Source of the DNA: Neisseriaceae bacterium
GTDB lineage: Bacteria; Pseudomonadota; Gammaproteobacteria; Burkholderiales; UBA11063
DNA: 64,000 nucleotides
NCBI GenBank assembly: GCA_947446595.1
Contig: CANFGS010000005.1
Span: forward strand, 20,419 to 84,418
Direction of reading: 5' to 3'
Part shown: positions 1 to 10,951 of the stretch, in pieces
Numbering within the stretch: position 1 is the stretch's first letter
Layout: every line of letters begins with the position of its first letter
Position numbers and translations under genes: made by a program
Notes under the pieces: generated by a model
Told to the model about the DNA's origin: nothing
The model's database searches: none
The model's input: the letters and a program-made list of their open reading frames with translations, nothing else

Positions 1-1542
1 AAGAGTTGTTAAACCAAAGTCGTTACTATTAAGATTATATCCAGCTATGTATAGATTCCCAACTCCGTCAGTTGTCACTGTTGTTGCATTTCCTGTTATA
101 GGGGAAGTGCTACTACTTGTTGTTGGTCCACAAGTAAAAGGACTGCTAGTGTTACAATTGTATACACTACTTTCAGTACTACCAACCACCCCAAAATATA
201 GGGCATTATTAGTATATCTAAGTCCACCAATCCTGTTTCCAGAAGATTCGATTACAGGTGATTCTGTAGAAGTAGTCCATGATGAAAAGCTAGAGTTTAT
301 TGATGATACACCAAGAGTATTATTGCTGTATGAGCTACCAGTGTATAGATTACCAAGATCATCAACGTCAGCTGAATTAGTGAAGAAACTATTTGGTGGT
401 GTTCCTGATGGATTATTAGTTATAGTACATGATTCAGTGGCATTACCATTTACAGAGCAGTTATATACTTTAGACTCAGAAAATGCATATATGGTATTAT
501 TTGTAATATATCCTTTTAGTCCTATTAGGCTACTAGCAGATGTAATATTGTTATTATTATCAGTCATTGGTAGCCAAGTCGCATTACTTGATTCTATATT
601 ATAAACCCACATTCCATTACCATTTGTAGCGGCATAAATATTGCTATTATTATCAAAAGCAAGAGATGTTACTTGAGCAGATAAACTAGTACCAACTGGA
701 TTTATGCTAATACCATTATAAGAGTATATAGTTGATGATGTAGCTGATAATGAAACAAAATATATCACACCATAAGCATTTTCAATAACGTAATTTACAG
801 TGCCACTTGATGGCGAACCTGTCAAACCATTTTGCCAAGATGCAAGTATACTACCACTACTCGTGCCTGTAGACATAATATTAGTTGGAACATAGTATAA
901 TCCTGGGCTCCTAGTATCACCACCATATAAATAAACCCTCTGGTTTAGCGTTGCATTCACATTATAATTTTGGTTACCATTGGTGTAGTTATAGCTTATA
1001 TAATACGGATATACGCCAACTGGATTTGCTTCATTAAGTATTTCCAGATAAAAAGTACAGCTTCCACCCCCGGATGCTAGAGTTTGAACATTAGCACCTG
1101 TAGTAGTAGCGCAGTTATTCGGGTCAAATAAGACAACATTGTTTATATTTTGTGTAGGACCAGATATTGTAACTCCTGCTGCGACTGTATCATATAAAGC
1201 TGCTGTAGTACTAGTTGTACTTCCTGGTAATGTGGTGCTTACTTGTAAACCATTATTAATTATCTGAATATTATTAGCATTTAAGCCTGAGTTGTTATTT
1301 TGTATGGTAACTGAAGTGCAATATGGTGTTGTAGTGCTTGGGTTATTTATTAGAAGAGTATAATAACTCTCATAAGTAGACTCTAAATTAGTTAATTGTG
1401 CACTTGAATATTGTGATGGCAGTGCACAGCTTCCTTGATTTAGGGCGATTGAAACATTATTTGGAGTATTTGAACATGCAGCTACAAATAACGCTACACT
1501 AAACAATACAAAAAAAGATATATAATTTTGTAATTTAAGCAT
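1..1542 (-). CDS. Surface lipoprotein, Ser/Thr/Asn-rich, possible beta-propeller-like repeats; C-terminus runs off the window
   Basis: Minus-strand reading frame open from ATG at 1542 to the window edge (514 codons): MLKLQNYISFFVLFSVALFVAACSNTPNN..., signal peptide with lipobox (FVAAC). Missing from the ORF track because it has no stop in the window. Confidence 0.8.
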   Translation of the reverse strand, partial: MLKLQNYISFFVLFSVALFVAACSNTPNNVSIALNQGSCALPSQYSSAQLTNLESTYESYYTLLINNPSTTTPYCTSVTIQNNNSGLNANNIQIINNGLQVSTTLPGSTTSTTAALYDTVAAGVTISGPTQNINNVVLFDPNNCATTTGANVQTLASGGGSCTFYLEILNEANPVGVYPYYISYNYTNGNQNYNVNATLNQRVYLYGGDTRSPGLYYVPTNIMSTGTSSGSILASWQNGLTGSPSSGTVNYVIENAYGVIYFVSLSATSSTIYSYNGISINPVGTSLSAQVTSLAFDNNSNIYAATNGNGMWVYNIESSNATWLPMTDNNNNITSASSLIGLKGYITNNTIYAFSESKVYNCSVNGNATESCTITNNPSGTPPNSFFTNSADVDDLGNLYTGSSYSNNTLGVSSINSSFSSWTTSTESPVIESSGNRIGGLRYTNNALYFGVVGSTESSVYNCNTSSPFTCGPTTSSSTSPITGNATTVTTDGVGNLYIAGYNLNSNDFGLTTL

Positions 1543-1567
1543 TTTTTCTATAATCCTTACAGTCTAA

Positions 1568-2977
1568 TTAGAAATTTGCACTTTTACTTGTTCTAGGGAA
1601 TGGAATAATATCCCGTACATTTTGAACTCCAGTAATATAACTTACCAAACGCTCTAACCCTACACCAAAACCAGCATGTTTTGCTGTTCCAAAACGTCTA
1701 AGGTCTAAATACCAATAGAGTGTTTCTTCACTTACATTCATTTCTTTAATGCGTTTTACAAGCACGTCATAGCGCTCTTCACGTTGTGCTCCACCTATTA
1801 TCTCGCCAACCCCAGGGGCTAGGATATCCATAGCCGCTACAGTTTTACCGTCGTCATTTTGACGCATATAAAATGCTTTAATATCTTTAGGGTAGTTTGT
1901 GACAATTGTAGGGCGCCCAACTAACTCTTCACAAATCCATCTTTCGTGTTCTGATGCTAGATCAATACCCCAAGATACTTGATTCTCAAAGGTTTTATTT
2001 GATTTAAGTAGTTTATCAATTGCTTCAGTATAAGTAATCATCTCAAAATCCTGATTAACTAACTGTGTTAAGCGAGTAACTACGTCTTTATTTATATATT
2101 CTGCAAAAAATGCCATATCATCAGGGTTTTTGTTAAGTACTGCTTTAAACACGTGTTTAAGCAAATTTTGAGCAAGACTGGCATTATCCATTAGATCAGC
2201 AAAAGCTATTTCTGGTTCTATCATCCAAAACTCTGCTAGATGACGAGTAGTGTTGGAGTTTTCCGCCCTAAATGTTGGGCCAAAGGTATATACTTTTGAT
2301 AAGCTCATACAGTATGCTTCAGCATTTAATTGTCCTGATACTGTTAGAAATGTTTCACGTCCAAAGAAATCTTTTTTATAATCAATTTTACCTGCGGCAT
2401 CTCTTGGTAATTGGTTTAGGTCAAAATTAGTCACCTGAAATAACTCTCCTGCACCCTCAGCATCAGCACCAGTTATTAGTGGAGTATGAATCCAATAAAA
2501 GCCATTATTTTGTAAATACTCATGAACAGCGAATGATGCCGTATTTCTAATTCTGGTAGCTGCTGCAATTAAATTAGTCCTTGGACGTAAGTGTGCTACT
2601 TCACGTAGATGTTCTACAGTATGTCGTTTTGGTGATACTGGGTAGGTATCTGGGTTTTCTACCCATCCAATAACTTCGATGCTACTAGCTACAATTTCAA
2701 ATTTTTGTCCAGCACCAAGAGATGGCACTATTTTACCTTTGATGTTTATCGAACAGTCCTTAGTTAGGCGTAAAATTTCAGTTTCGTAATTACTAAGTTT
2801 ATTTTCAGCAACAATTTGGATACCATCAAAACAAGACCCGTCTCCTAGTGATATAAAAGAAATTCCAGCTTTTGAATCACGTCTACTCTTTACCCATCCG
2901 TTTAGTTCAACAGGTGTATCAACTGCTAGAGCTCCATTAAGTAGCTCTTTTACTGATAATGTTTGTGTGTGCTTCAT
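1568..2977 (-). CDS. asnS: Asparaginyl-tRNA synthetase
   Basis: 469 aa class II synthetase; motifs such as [21 protein letters not shown] and [15 protein letters not shown]. Confidence 0.97.
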   Translation of the reverse strand: MKHTQTLSVKELLNGALAVDTPVELNGWVKSRRDSKAGISFISLGDGSCFDGIQIVAENKLSNYETEILRLTKDCSINIKGKIVPSLGAGQKFEIVASSIEVIGWVENPDTYPVSPKRHTVEHLREVAHLRPRTNLIAAATRIRNTASFAVHEYLQNNGFYWIHTPLITGADAEGAGELFQVTNFDLNQLPRDAAGKIDYKKDFFGRETFLTVSGQLNAEAYCMSLSKVYTFGPTFRAENSNTTRHLAEFWMIEPEIAFADLMDNASLAQNLLKHVFKAVLNKNPDDMAFFAEYINKDVVTRLTQLVNQDFEMITYTEAIDKLLKSNKTFENQVSWGIDLASEHERWICEELVGRPTIVTNYPKDIKAFYMRQNDDGKTVAAMDILAPGVGEIIGGAQREERYDVLVKRIKEMNVSEETLYWYLDLRRFGTAKHAGFGVGLERLVSYITGVQNVRDIIPFPRTSKSANF

Positions 2978-4146
2978 GCTCTATCCTCAAATAATTTAAT
3001 GGCTGGTAATTTTTTGCCTTCAAGGTATTCTAGTAATGCGCCGCCAGCAGTTGATACATAACTGATTTTATCCATAAGGTTAAATTTATTTATTGCAGCA
3101 ATAGTATCGCCACCACCAGCTAAACTAAAAGCATTACTAGTAGCAATTGCATTAGCAAGTATTTTGGTACCATTTGCAAATTGATCAAACTCAAAAACGC
3201 CAACTGGACCGTTCCAAATAATAGTACCAGCTTTGTTGATTATGTCGGCTAATTGATTAGCAAATTTAGTACCGATATCTAAAATCATATCATCATCTTT
3301 AACGTCATTGATGTTTTTTTGGATAGCTATTTCATCTCTACTAAAGTGTTTCGCGGTAACCACATCTTCTGGTAGTGCAACACTTGCACCACGAGCTGCC
3401 ATTTTTTGCATAATGTCATTAGCTTTATTAATTAGTTCGGCTTCAACTAATGATTTCCCAATATGAAATCCTTTAGCAAGTAAAAAGGTATTTAAAATCC
3501 CACCACCAACAATTAGATAATCAACTTTATCTGCTAGATTTTCTAAAATACTTAGTTTGGTAGAAACTTTGGAACCTGCAACAATAGCAACTACTGGAGC
3601 TTTGGGGTGAGCTGCTGCCATATTAAGAGCATCAAGCTCACTACTCATTAGCATCCCAGCACATACTTCAGAGGCGGCATATCCTATTGCATCAGTTGAT
3701 GCTTCACTTCTATGTGCTGTTGCAAAAGCATCATGTACAAATATATCGCACAAATTAGCATATTTTTTACCCAAAATTGGATCGTTTTTCTTTTCCCCGA
3801 CATTTAAGCGAACGTTTTCAAGCATAACTATATTTGAAGTGCCAAAATCAATTTTATCTGGAACCCCAGCTACAACTTTTATATTTTGATGTAATAATTC
3901 ACCTAAAAGTGCTGCTATTGGCAAAACACTCTCATTAGTATCATTGCTACCCTCAACTGGGCGTCCTAAATGAGTAGCTACGATAACATTTGCACCATTT
4001 TTAATTGCATACTCAATAGTTTTTAGTGACGCTCTAATGCGAGTATCATCACTAATATGACCTTTTTCAATAGGCACATTCATATCGGTTCTAATAAATA
4101 CAGTTTTATTTTTAAGAGTTAAATTGGTAATTTTTTTGAATTTCAT
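2974..4146 (-). CDS. pgk: Phosphoglycerate kinase
   Basis: [49 protein letters not shown] motifs. Confidence 0.98.
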   Translation of the reverse strand: MKFKKITNLTLKNKTVFIRTDMNVPIEKGHISDDTRIRASLKTIEYAIKNGANVIVATHLGRPVEGSNDTNESVLPIAALLGELLHQNIKVVAGVPDKIDFGTSNIVMLENVRLNVGEKKNDPILGKKYANLCDIFVHDAFATAHRSEASTDAIGYAASEVCAGMLMSSELDALNMAAAHPKAPVVAIVAGSKVSTKLSILENLADKVDYLIVGGGILNTFLLAKGFHIGKSLVEAELINKANDIMQKMAARGASVALPEDVVTAKHFSRDEIAIQKNINDVKDDDMILDIGTKFANQLADIINKAGTIIWNGPVGVFEFDQFANGTKILANAIATSNAFSLAGGGDTIAAINKFNLMDKISYVSTAGGALLEYLEGKKLPAIKLFEDRA

Positions 4147-4212
4147 CTTATTCTCAGTAAATATTAAATTTTAGTTATTCTAAGATAACATTTTAACATA
4201 TTTAGCTTAGTA

Positions 4213-5058
4213 TCATTGATTAATATGACGGTGCCGTGTGATAGTTTTGTAGTTGTCGATTTTTATATTTTGAGCTAATTTCTCTGCGATATAAACCGAT
4301 CTATGCTTACCACCAGTACAGCCTATGGAGATAGTAAGATAATTTCTGTTATCAAGACTAAATTCTTTAATCCAAGGTGAAACCATATTATAAATATCGT
4401 CTATCATTTTTTTGACTTTATCTTCTTTTTTTAGAAAGTCAATGATAGGTTCATCAAGTCCATTAAAGTGTCGAATCTCTTTATCATAATGTGGATTTGG
4501 TAAACAGCGTACATCAAAAACGAAGTCTGAATCAATTGGTAGTCCATATTTAAACCCAAATGATTGTATTACGATATTTAGTTGTGAGTAATCGGCTTCC
4601 ACGAATTGTTTGACGATACTTCTTAGGTTATTAGCAGATAAATCACTAGTATCAATTCGATGTGCCATAAGACTTATCGAGGACAAAACTTCCTGTTCTT
4701 CATATATGCAGTCAGAAATAGTTTTTTTATCGTCAGACAATGGGTGGCGTCTACGTGTTTCTGAAAATCGTTTTATTAAAACATCTTCATGTGCTTCCAA
4801 AAAAATTATTTTGGTTTGGATGCCAAGTTGTTTTAGGTTTGCGATAGCAGATGGTAATTGTCTTAGTAGTATTAATGAACGAGTATCAAGACTTACAGCA
4901 ATCTTTTTACTATTATAGATTAAACTATACATTTCTACTAATTGTGGTAGCATAGTAGGCGGCAAATTATCCACGCAATTATAGCCGCTATCTTCAAGTA
5001 TTCGAAGAGCCGTAGATTTGCCAGCACCAGCTAAGCCGCTAATTAGAATTAGTTGCAT
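4213..5058 (-). CDS. rapZ: RNase adapter protein RapZ / P-loop nucleotide-binding protein
   Basis: ISGLAGAGKSTALRILEDSGYNCVDNLPP; SIGCTGGKHRSVYIAEKLA. Confidence 0.95.
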   Translation of the reverse strand: MQLILISGLAGAGKSTALRILEDSGYNCVDNLPPTMLPQLVEMYSLIYNSKKIAVSLDTRSLILLRQLPSAIANLKQLGIQTKIIFLEAHEDVLIKRFSETRRRHPLSDDKKTISDCIYEEQEVLSSISLMAHRIDTSDLSANNLRSIVKQFVEADYSQLNIVIQSFGFKYGLPIDSDFVFDVRCLPNPHYDKEIRHFNGLDEPIIDFLKKEDKVKKMIDDIYNMVSPWIKEFSLDNRNYLTISIGCTGGKHRSVYIAEKLAQNIKIDNYKTITRHRHINQ

Positions 5059-5570
5059 GAAGCATTTTCCCTAATCAACTGAGATTGATAATTTATAAAA
5101 TCTTGATGAGAGTTAACACCATTATTTAGTTGTTTATAGTGTTTTGTGATGGTTTCTATAATTATAGCTAGTGGTTTATTTATCCCTGTAGATATAGTGT
5201 ATTGTGTAATTTCATGCCCTAGAATAATTTGCTTATCTTTTGGCTCTAAAAAGGATTCATTGGGCATATCTTTGGTTAAATTTACAATCAAATCTATCCT
5301 AGATAAAGCTAGGGTATTCTCAATGCCAAAAATAGAACTAACATCAATAAAACCAATATCTCTAATATGCATGAAAGACTTCTTCTGCGGGTTTACTATA
5401 GTTAGCTCTTTATTAACTACTTTGAGATTAAGCATATCATCTGCTATAAATTTATGGCCACGAGATAAAAGTTCTAGTGCAAGTTCGCTTTTACCAATTT
5501 TACTATCACCTGTTAGGATAATACCAGCACCAAATATATTAAGACCTACTCCATGCATAGTATGCATCAT
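5049..5570 (-). CDS. hprK: HPr kinase/phosphorylase, short form (kinase domain only)
   Basis: MHGVGLNIFGAGIILTGDSKIGKSELALELLSRGHKFIADD; only 173 aa, no N-terminal domain. Confidence 0.88.
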   Translation of the reverse strand: MMHTMHGVGLNIFGAGIILTGDSKIGKSELALELLSRGHKFIADDMLNLKVVNKELTIVNPQKKSFMHIRDIGFIDVSSIFGIENTLALSRIDLIVNLTKDMPNESFLEPKDKQIILGHEITQYTISTGINKPLAIIIETITKHYKQLNNGVNSHQDFINYQSQLIRENASCN

Positions 5571-5576
5571 TGCTAT

Positions 5577-5909
5577 TTATCCCTGATCTTCCCGATTCCA
5601 AAGTGCTTCAATAGAATAATACTCACGTACTTTTGGTAGCATTATGTGTACAACCACGTCCCCTGCATCAACAAGTACCCATTCGCCACCGCGTTTTCCT
5701 TCAGTGCCAATTATATTGATTCCATTGGTTTTTAGATCTTCAATAACGTTATGTGCTAACGCTGCTATCTGACGACTTGAGGTTCCAGAGCAAACAACTA
5801 TTGCATTAAACATAGATGAAATATGGCCAGTGTTTATAACGACGATATTATCACCTTTTACATCTTCTAGAGCATTTATCACTACCCCGGTAATTTGTTC
5901 AGTATTCAC
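5577..5909 (-). CDS. rsfS: Ribosomal silencing factor RsfS
   Basis: 110 aa; GTSSRQIAALAHNV, GEWVLVDAGDVVVHIMLPKVREYYSIEALW. Confidence 0.96.
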   Translation of the reverse strand: MNTEQITGVVINALEDVKGDNIVVINTGHISSMFNAIVVCSGTSSRQIAALAHNVIEDLKTNGINIIGTEGKRGGEWVLVDAGDVVVHIMLPKVREYYSIEALWNREDQG

Positions 5910-5955
5910 AAGACTCCTTTTTAATTATTTGTTATACAAGCTATATTTTAGCAGA

Positions 5956-6627
5956 TTAGGACAAATAGAGGTGGTGTTTCTCTATATAACGTGCCACAGA
6001 TTGTGTGACATACGGGTTTATATCCTCATGATTCTTTACTTTATTCCTAATTGTTGTTGAGGATATATTTGTAGGGGTAAAGTTAAGCATATAAAATCCC
6101 CCGCTATTTTGAAGCTCTTTCAAATCAGAGCTTTGGCGGTTTTTAAACAATAGTTTTAGTTCAGGTGATTTTATATCATTAGTACTATAGCCGCTACGAT
6201 TTGCAACTACAAAATGAGTGATGTCAGGTAATTTATCCCAGTAATCCCAAGTATCTAGACTTTGGAGTGAATCACCCCCAATTAAGAAATATAATGGAAT
6301 ATCATATCCAATTTCACTACGAATTTCTGATAGCGTTTGATAAGTAGGACAATAATTTGGAGCTTCAATTTCTCGGGTATCAATCTGAAAATCAGGCTGT
6401 CCGTCAAGAGCTAGTTTTAGCATATTTAGCCTATCGGTATTATTTGCTTTGGGTGGTTCTTTATAGTTTGGAATACTTGTGGGCATAAAAGTGATTTTGG
6501 TATTAAATATTGAGAGTAGATGATTGGCCATTTCTAAATGCCCAATATGTATTGGGTCAAATGTACCACCTATAATCACGACTTTATCAAGATTGTTGTA
6601 TAAGGAGTGCTTAGCCATTAAAATCAA
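5956..6627 (-). CDS. nadD: Nicotinate-nucleotide adenylyltransferase
   Basis: IIGGTFDPIHIGHLEMA and ISSTTIRNKV motifs; an internal ATG at 6618 is an alternative start. Confidence 0.95.
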   Translation of the reverse strand: MILMAKHSLYNNLDKVVIIGGTFDPIHIGHLEMANHLLSIFNTKITFMPTSIPNYKEPPKANNTDRLNMLKLALDGQPDFQIDTREIEAPNYCPTYQTLSEIRSEIGYDIPLYFLIGGDSLQSLDTWDYWDKLPDITHFVVANRSGYSTNDIKSPELKLLFKNRQSSDLKELQNSGGFYMLNFTPTNISSTTIRNKVKNHEDINPYVTQSVARYIEKHHLYLS

Positions 6628-8065
6628 CTGAAACTAATGAATCAAGGTATTTTTTACTTACATCGCCTGTGACATAGATACCATCAAAGCACGAGGCATC
6701 AAACTTAGTAAGTTTGCTATTTACATCGGTTATTGATTTTTTGAGGTTATCTAAATTCTGGAAAATCACTTTATCAGCACCGATTATTTTGGTTATTTCA
6801 TCATCAGTTCTGTTATAGGCAACTAGTTCTGCATGGGTTGGCATATCTATACCATATACATTTGGGAAGCGAACTTGTGGTGCAGCTGAGGCAAGATAGA
6901 CTTTTTTAGCGCCACATTGTCTTACAATATTTATGATTTCTTTAGAAGTTGTACCACGAACTATAGAGTCGTCAACTAGTAAGACGTTTTTATCCTTAAA
7001 TTCAATTGAAACAGGACTTAGTTTACTTCTAACGGCAGATTTTCTTTGATCTTGGTTAGCAAGCATAAAGGTTCGACCCATAAAATGGTTCTTTACAAAA
7101 CCTTCCCGATAAGGTATTTTTAGAGACTCAGCTACCTCTATTGCAGGGACTCTAGATGTATCAGGTATAGGTATTACTACATCTATATCAAGTTTAAGGT
7201 CTTTTAAAGTTTGGGCTAGGTATCTCCCCATATTGCGTCTTGCTAGTTGTACTGATACCTCTTCAATTACAGAGTCTGGTCGTGATAAATACACAAATTC
7301 GAATAAACATATATTTAGTTGTGGATCAGGATGACAAATTCGGTTTTCCAAAGTACCATCAAGTTTTATGATAACTGCTTCACCTGGCTTAATAGTTCTA
7401 ACAAGCTCAAAACCATTTATATCAATAGCACAAGTTTCAGATGATACCATATGCGTAACTTGATGTTCTATTGTTTTTCTGCCGATTACTAATGGGCGTA
7501 TTCCATTTGGATCACGAAAAGCGACAAGTCCATAGTTGGCAATTAAGCTAACTACAGCATAACCACCCTTGATTCTTTGGTTTAGATTGGTAATAGCATC
7601 AAATATTTTATCATTAGTTAAATCTTTGTGAACGGTTAGCTGCTCAAGTTCAAAAGCAAAAACATTAGTAAGAATTTCAGAGTCAGAGTGAGTACGCACA
7701 TGTCTATGGTTTTTTGTAAGTACATCATCACGAAGTTTATTTGCATTAACAAGATTACCATTATGAGCAAGCATTATTCCAAAAGGGGAGTTTACATAAA
7801 AAGGGTGAGCTTCATCAGGGTTATTAGCCGCTCCTGCTGTTGGGTAACGAACATGACCAATACCAGCATTACCTTTAAGGTACGCCATATCTTGTTCGGT
7901 AATAACCTCTTTAACGAGGCCTAAGTCCTTCTTAAGGTGCATTAGGTTCCCATCCATAGTTGCAACTCCTGCAGCTTGCTGCCCGCGATGCTGAAGGCTT
8001 TTTAGACTATTAACTAGAGCATAGTTAATCGGGGATGACGATACAATACCTATAATTCCGCACAT
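6611..8065 (-). CDS. purF: Amidophosphoribosyltransferase
   Basis: MCGIIGIV N-terminal Cys nucleophile; VLLVDDSIVRGTTSKEI PRPP-binding motif. Confidence 0.98.
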   Translation of the reverse strand: MCGIIGIVSSSPINYALVNSLKSLQHRGQQAAGVATMDGNLMHLKKDLGLVKEVITEQDMAYLKGNAGIGHVRYPTAGAANNPDEAHPFYVNSPFGIMLAHNGNLVNANKLRDDVLTKNHRHVRTHSDSEILTNVFAFELEQLTVHKDLTNDKIFDAITNLNQRIKGGYAVVSLIANYGLVAFRDPNGIRPLVIGRKTIEHQVTHMVSSETCAIDINGFELVRTIKPGEAVIIKLDGTLENRICHPDPQLNICLFEFVYLSRPDSVIEEVSVQLARRNMGRYLAQTLKDLKLDIDVVIPIPDTSRVPAIEVAESLKIPYREGFVKNHFMGRTFMLANQDQRKSAVRSKLSPVSIEFKDKNVLLVDDSIVRGTTSKEIINIVRQCGAKKVYLASAAPQVRFPNVYGIDMPTHAELVAYNRTDDEITKIIGADKVIFQNLDNLKKSITDVNSKLTKFDASCFDGIYVTGDVSKKYLDSLVSVDFNG

Positions 8066-8100
8066 AGAAGATCCTTAAAAACTTATAGAATTATACCACA

Positions 8101-8613
8101 CTAAACAGGTGCTATTATGGGTGGTTTTGGTAATTCATTAATATGGTTTGAGATTGATTTAGTAATCCAAGTAACAGTTGGGGTTAGAATAAAGTTGAGG
8201 CGCGATTTTTGCCAAGAATGGTCTTTATCAATTTGGAATGTTTCAACTATAAATACAATGATGGCACAAATTAGTATTCCACGGATAGCCCCAAACAAAG
8301 CCCCCAGTAGATAGTTTAGACCACCTAAGCCAATACTTTTTATTATTGAAGAACATAGTTTTTTGATTATTGCAATTAAAATAGCAACCAGTATAAAAGC
8401 AACAACAAATACAATAAAGCCTCTAAGAAGAGTATTAGTAATGCTACTTGGTATTTTAGCTTCTATGAAATTTCCAAAATGTTGCATTACTGCAAAAGCA
8501 ATAAACCAAACACTTAGAGATAATAACTCATTGATTGCCCCTCTAAAAAGAGCAATTACCGTTGAAACCGCTATTATGCATAGAAAAATTGCATCATAAT
8601 TAGCACTAAGCAT
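8101..8613 (-). CDS. cvpA: CvpA family membrane protein
   Basis: Four hydrophobic segments; position upstream of purF. Confidence 0.9.
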   Translation of the reverse strand: MLSANYDAIFLCIIAVSTVIALFRGAINELLSLSVWFIAFAVMQHFGNFIEAKIPSSITNTLLRGFIVFVVAFILVAILIAIIKKLCSSIIKSIGLGGLNYLLGALFGAIRGILICAIIVFIVETFQIDKDHSWQKSRLNFILTPTVTWITKSISNHINELPKPPIIAPV

Positions 8614-8615
8614 CT

Positions 8616-9317
8616 TTAGTCATCACTTGAATTTATATCTTTCAACATACGCTCTGCATCGGTTTGGTTGTTAAAAGGACCACTGCGTAAACGATAAACT
8701 GTTCCTTTTGGCGTATCAACGCTTTGGATAATTGTTTTAATACCTTTATTTGCAAAAGTATCTTGCATCTGAATTAATTTATTTTTGTCACTACTAGCTA
8801 TTAGTTGAACATAATAGCGCGGTTTTACACTAGCTTTACTTTGGCCATTCAAAATATCTTCAGGAGATAGCGTTGTTTTTGGAGTATCTGTTATGATTCT
8901 TGGTTTCAAAGCTTGAACCTCTGTATTTTTAGTCTCAGTGTTTAAAATCTTAACTGGTTGGTTAGATCTACTTGGGGTCGAAGCAATAACGGGGCTAGAA
9001 GCTTTTATAGGCATAGCAACTGGTGTAGAGGATCTCATTTTAGATGGAGCAGATGCGGCTATAATAGGAGCCGATGCTGCGACTACTTGAATTGCTATAG
9101 GTTTTGATGCAACAGGGCTAGTATTTTTTATTTCAACACTAACTGGTTTTTTTACTTGATCAATTGGTGTCACACGACTAGTAACTTTAACTAGGATAAT
9201 AAGAGCAATTATCAACAAAAACACGCTACCAATTAGGCGGCGTCTGGCTTTGGTTTTTTTGTTTTCAGTTAGTTTTATTAGATGGCTTTTATTTTTATCA
9301 GAAAAATTAGCTTGCAT
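8616..9317 (-). CDS. SPOR-domain cell-division protein (DedD-like)
   Basis: N-terminal TM helix and C-terminal SPOR motif YYVQLIASSDKNKL...VYRLRSGPFNNQTDAERML; located between folC and cvpA. Confidence 0.85.
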   Translation of the reverse strand: MQANFSDKNKSHLIKLTENKKTKARRRLIGSVFLLIIALIILVKVTSRVTPIDQVKKPVSVEIKNTSPVASKPIAIQVVAASAPIIAASAPSKMRSSTPVAMPIKASSPVIASTPSRSNQPVKILNTETKNTEVQALKPRIITDTPKTTLSPEDILNGQSKASVKPRYYVQLIASSDKNKLIQMQDTFANKGIKTIIQSVDTPKGTVYRLRSGPFNNQTDAERMLKDINSSDD

Positions 9318-9327
9318 TAGCGTATCC

Positions 9328-10572
9328 TTATTGTCTTAATTGTTCAATCATTTTATAAGCTTCTTCAACAACCAGAAATGATCCAAAGCATATGATTCTG
9401 GCGTTCTCAACTTGGGAAGCATTTTGGTATGCTATAGCTATACTATCACATTCTATAATTTTTTGGTTATTTATACCTTGATCTATTAATATTTTTGCGA
9501 TACTATTAGTGTCCATTGCCCGAGCTGTATTTGTTTTAGCAATAAACCATTTATCAAATTTATCAGCACAAAGTTTGATAACTTCAACTGCATCTTTATC
9601 TTTGGCAATTCCAAATACTGCCTCATTCTGTGGTGCAAACGGTAATTTTAGCATATTTGAGAGCATGGTGGTTACAGAGTGCGGGTTATGGGCAACATCA
9701 AGGATTATTTGGGGGCTACCTGGCAAAACCTGAAAACGCCCAATTAGAGTTGTTTTAAGTAGGCCAGTTTTTATCATTCCACTACTTATTGGGAAGCTAT
9801 TCTTAAGTTCATGTAAGATTGATAAACTAAGAGCTACGTTATTAGCTTGTGTATCACCACGAAGTGATGGGTAGGGTAGGCTATAAAATGTTTTATCCTT
9901 ACACCATACATCAAAACTAAGTTCATGACGATTTACTCCAAAATTAGTGCCAAATATTTGAAGATTGGCACCAATTGCTTTAGCATTATTAATAAGGCTT
10001 GAGGGAGGGTTATCACTCCCAAAAAAAGCTGATTTGTTATGTCTATATATGCCAGATTTTTGGTAACCAATCGCGTCAATTGTATCTCCTAGTATGTCCA
10101 TATGATCAAAATCTACATTAGTAACTGCACTAATAGTTGGTTCAAATAAATTGGTTATATCATTAAGCCCGCCGATACCAACCTCAATTATTGCAATATC
10201 GATATTGTGTTTTATAAAGATTTTGTGGGCTGCTAAGGTGAAAGTCTTAAATAAGCCAATACTATCAGTGTGGCTAATTATTTCAGATATCGTGCTACCA
10301 AGTGTTTCATCATCAATAGGCTTATTGTTTATGCAAATACGTTCATTGTAATTAAATACATGTGGTGAAGTGAAAGTGCCAACATTAAATCCTGCAATAG
10401 TTAGGATTGTAGTTAAATAAGCACATACTGAGCCTTTACCATTAGTGCCACCAACTAATATTATTGGATAGGTAGGAGCAATGTTGAGTTTTTTAATAAG
10501 GTTTGTGATATCAATATCATCATTGATGATGGGGTATTGTAATAACTTAGCTATTAGATTATTTAATTCCAT
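9328..10572 (-). CDS. folC: Bifunctional folylpolyglutamate/dihydrofolate synthase
   Basis: VGGTNGKGSVCAYL, FTSPHVFNYNERI, LDVAHNPHS. Confidence 0.96.
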   Translation of the reverse strand: MELNNLIAKLLQYPIINDDIDITNLIKKLNIAPTYPIILVGGTNGKGSVCAYLTTILTIAGFNVGTFTSPHVFNYNERICINNKPIDDETLGSTISEIISHTDSIGLFKTFTLAAHKIFIKHNIDIAIIEVGIGGLNDITNLFEPTISAVTNVDFDHMDILGDTIDAIGYQKSGIYRHNKSAFFGSDNPPSSLINNAKAIGANLQIFGTNFGVNRHELSFDVWCKDKTFYSLPYPSLRGDTQANNVALSLSILHELKNSFPISSGMIKTGLLKTTLIGRFQVLPGSPQIILDVAHNPHSVTTMLSNMLKLPFAPQNEAVFGIAKDKDAVEVIKLCADKFDKWFIAKTNTARAMDTNSIAKILIDQGINNQKIIECDSIAIAYQNASQVENARIICFGSFLVVEEAYKMIEQLRQ

Positions 10573-10943
10573 TGTAAAAACATCCGTAAATTTTTATATT
10601 CATTAATTGGGACACTGTCTAAATATATCGGTATGGTAATTTTGGAGTCGTCATATTTAAGAGTAATCATAGTTAATAAGAAAGTTATTTGGTGGCAATT
10701 AATAAGTAGTGCTTCATATGCTTTATTGTTTTTATATAAGGTGAATTTTGAGTTTTCGGTATCTATGTCTAGTTGATATTTGGCTCGTAGAGAAAATGCT
10801 AGAAAATATAATGCAATAAAAATAAATCCTAGATAACTAGCAAAAAAAATTGAAATAGAGATAATAATCAAACTAATTAATAATGTAACAAATAACCATA
10901 TTTTGGACAGGCGAGGTTTTATATTAATTAGTTTGGTTTGCAT
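10563..10943 (-). CDS. Hypothetical membrane protein, two TM helices
   Basis: 126 aa, hydrophobic N-terminal half; overlaps folC start. Confidence 0.65.
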   Translation of the reverse strand: MQTKLINIKPRLSKIWLFVTLLISLIIISISIFFASYLGFIFIALYFLAFSLRAKYQLDIDTENSKFTLYKNNKAYEALLINCHQITFLLTMITLKYDDSKITIPIYLDSVPINEYKNLRMFLQWN

Positions 10944-10951
10944 GTACTTAA

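Noticed and set aside
47-604. Plus-strand 185-aa ORF
   Set aside because: Antisense to the lipoprotein CDS on the minus strand, which has a proper signal peptide and lipobox.
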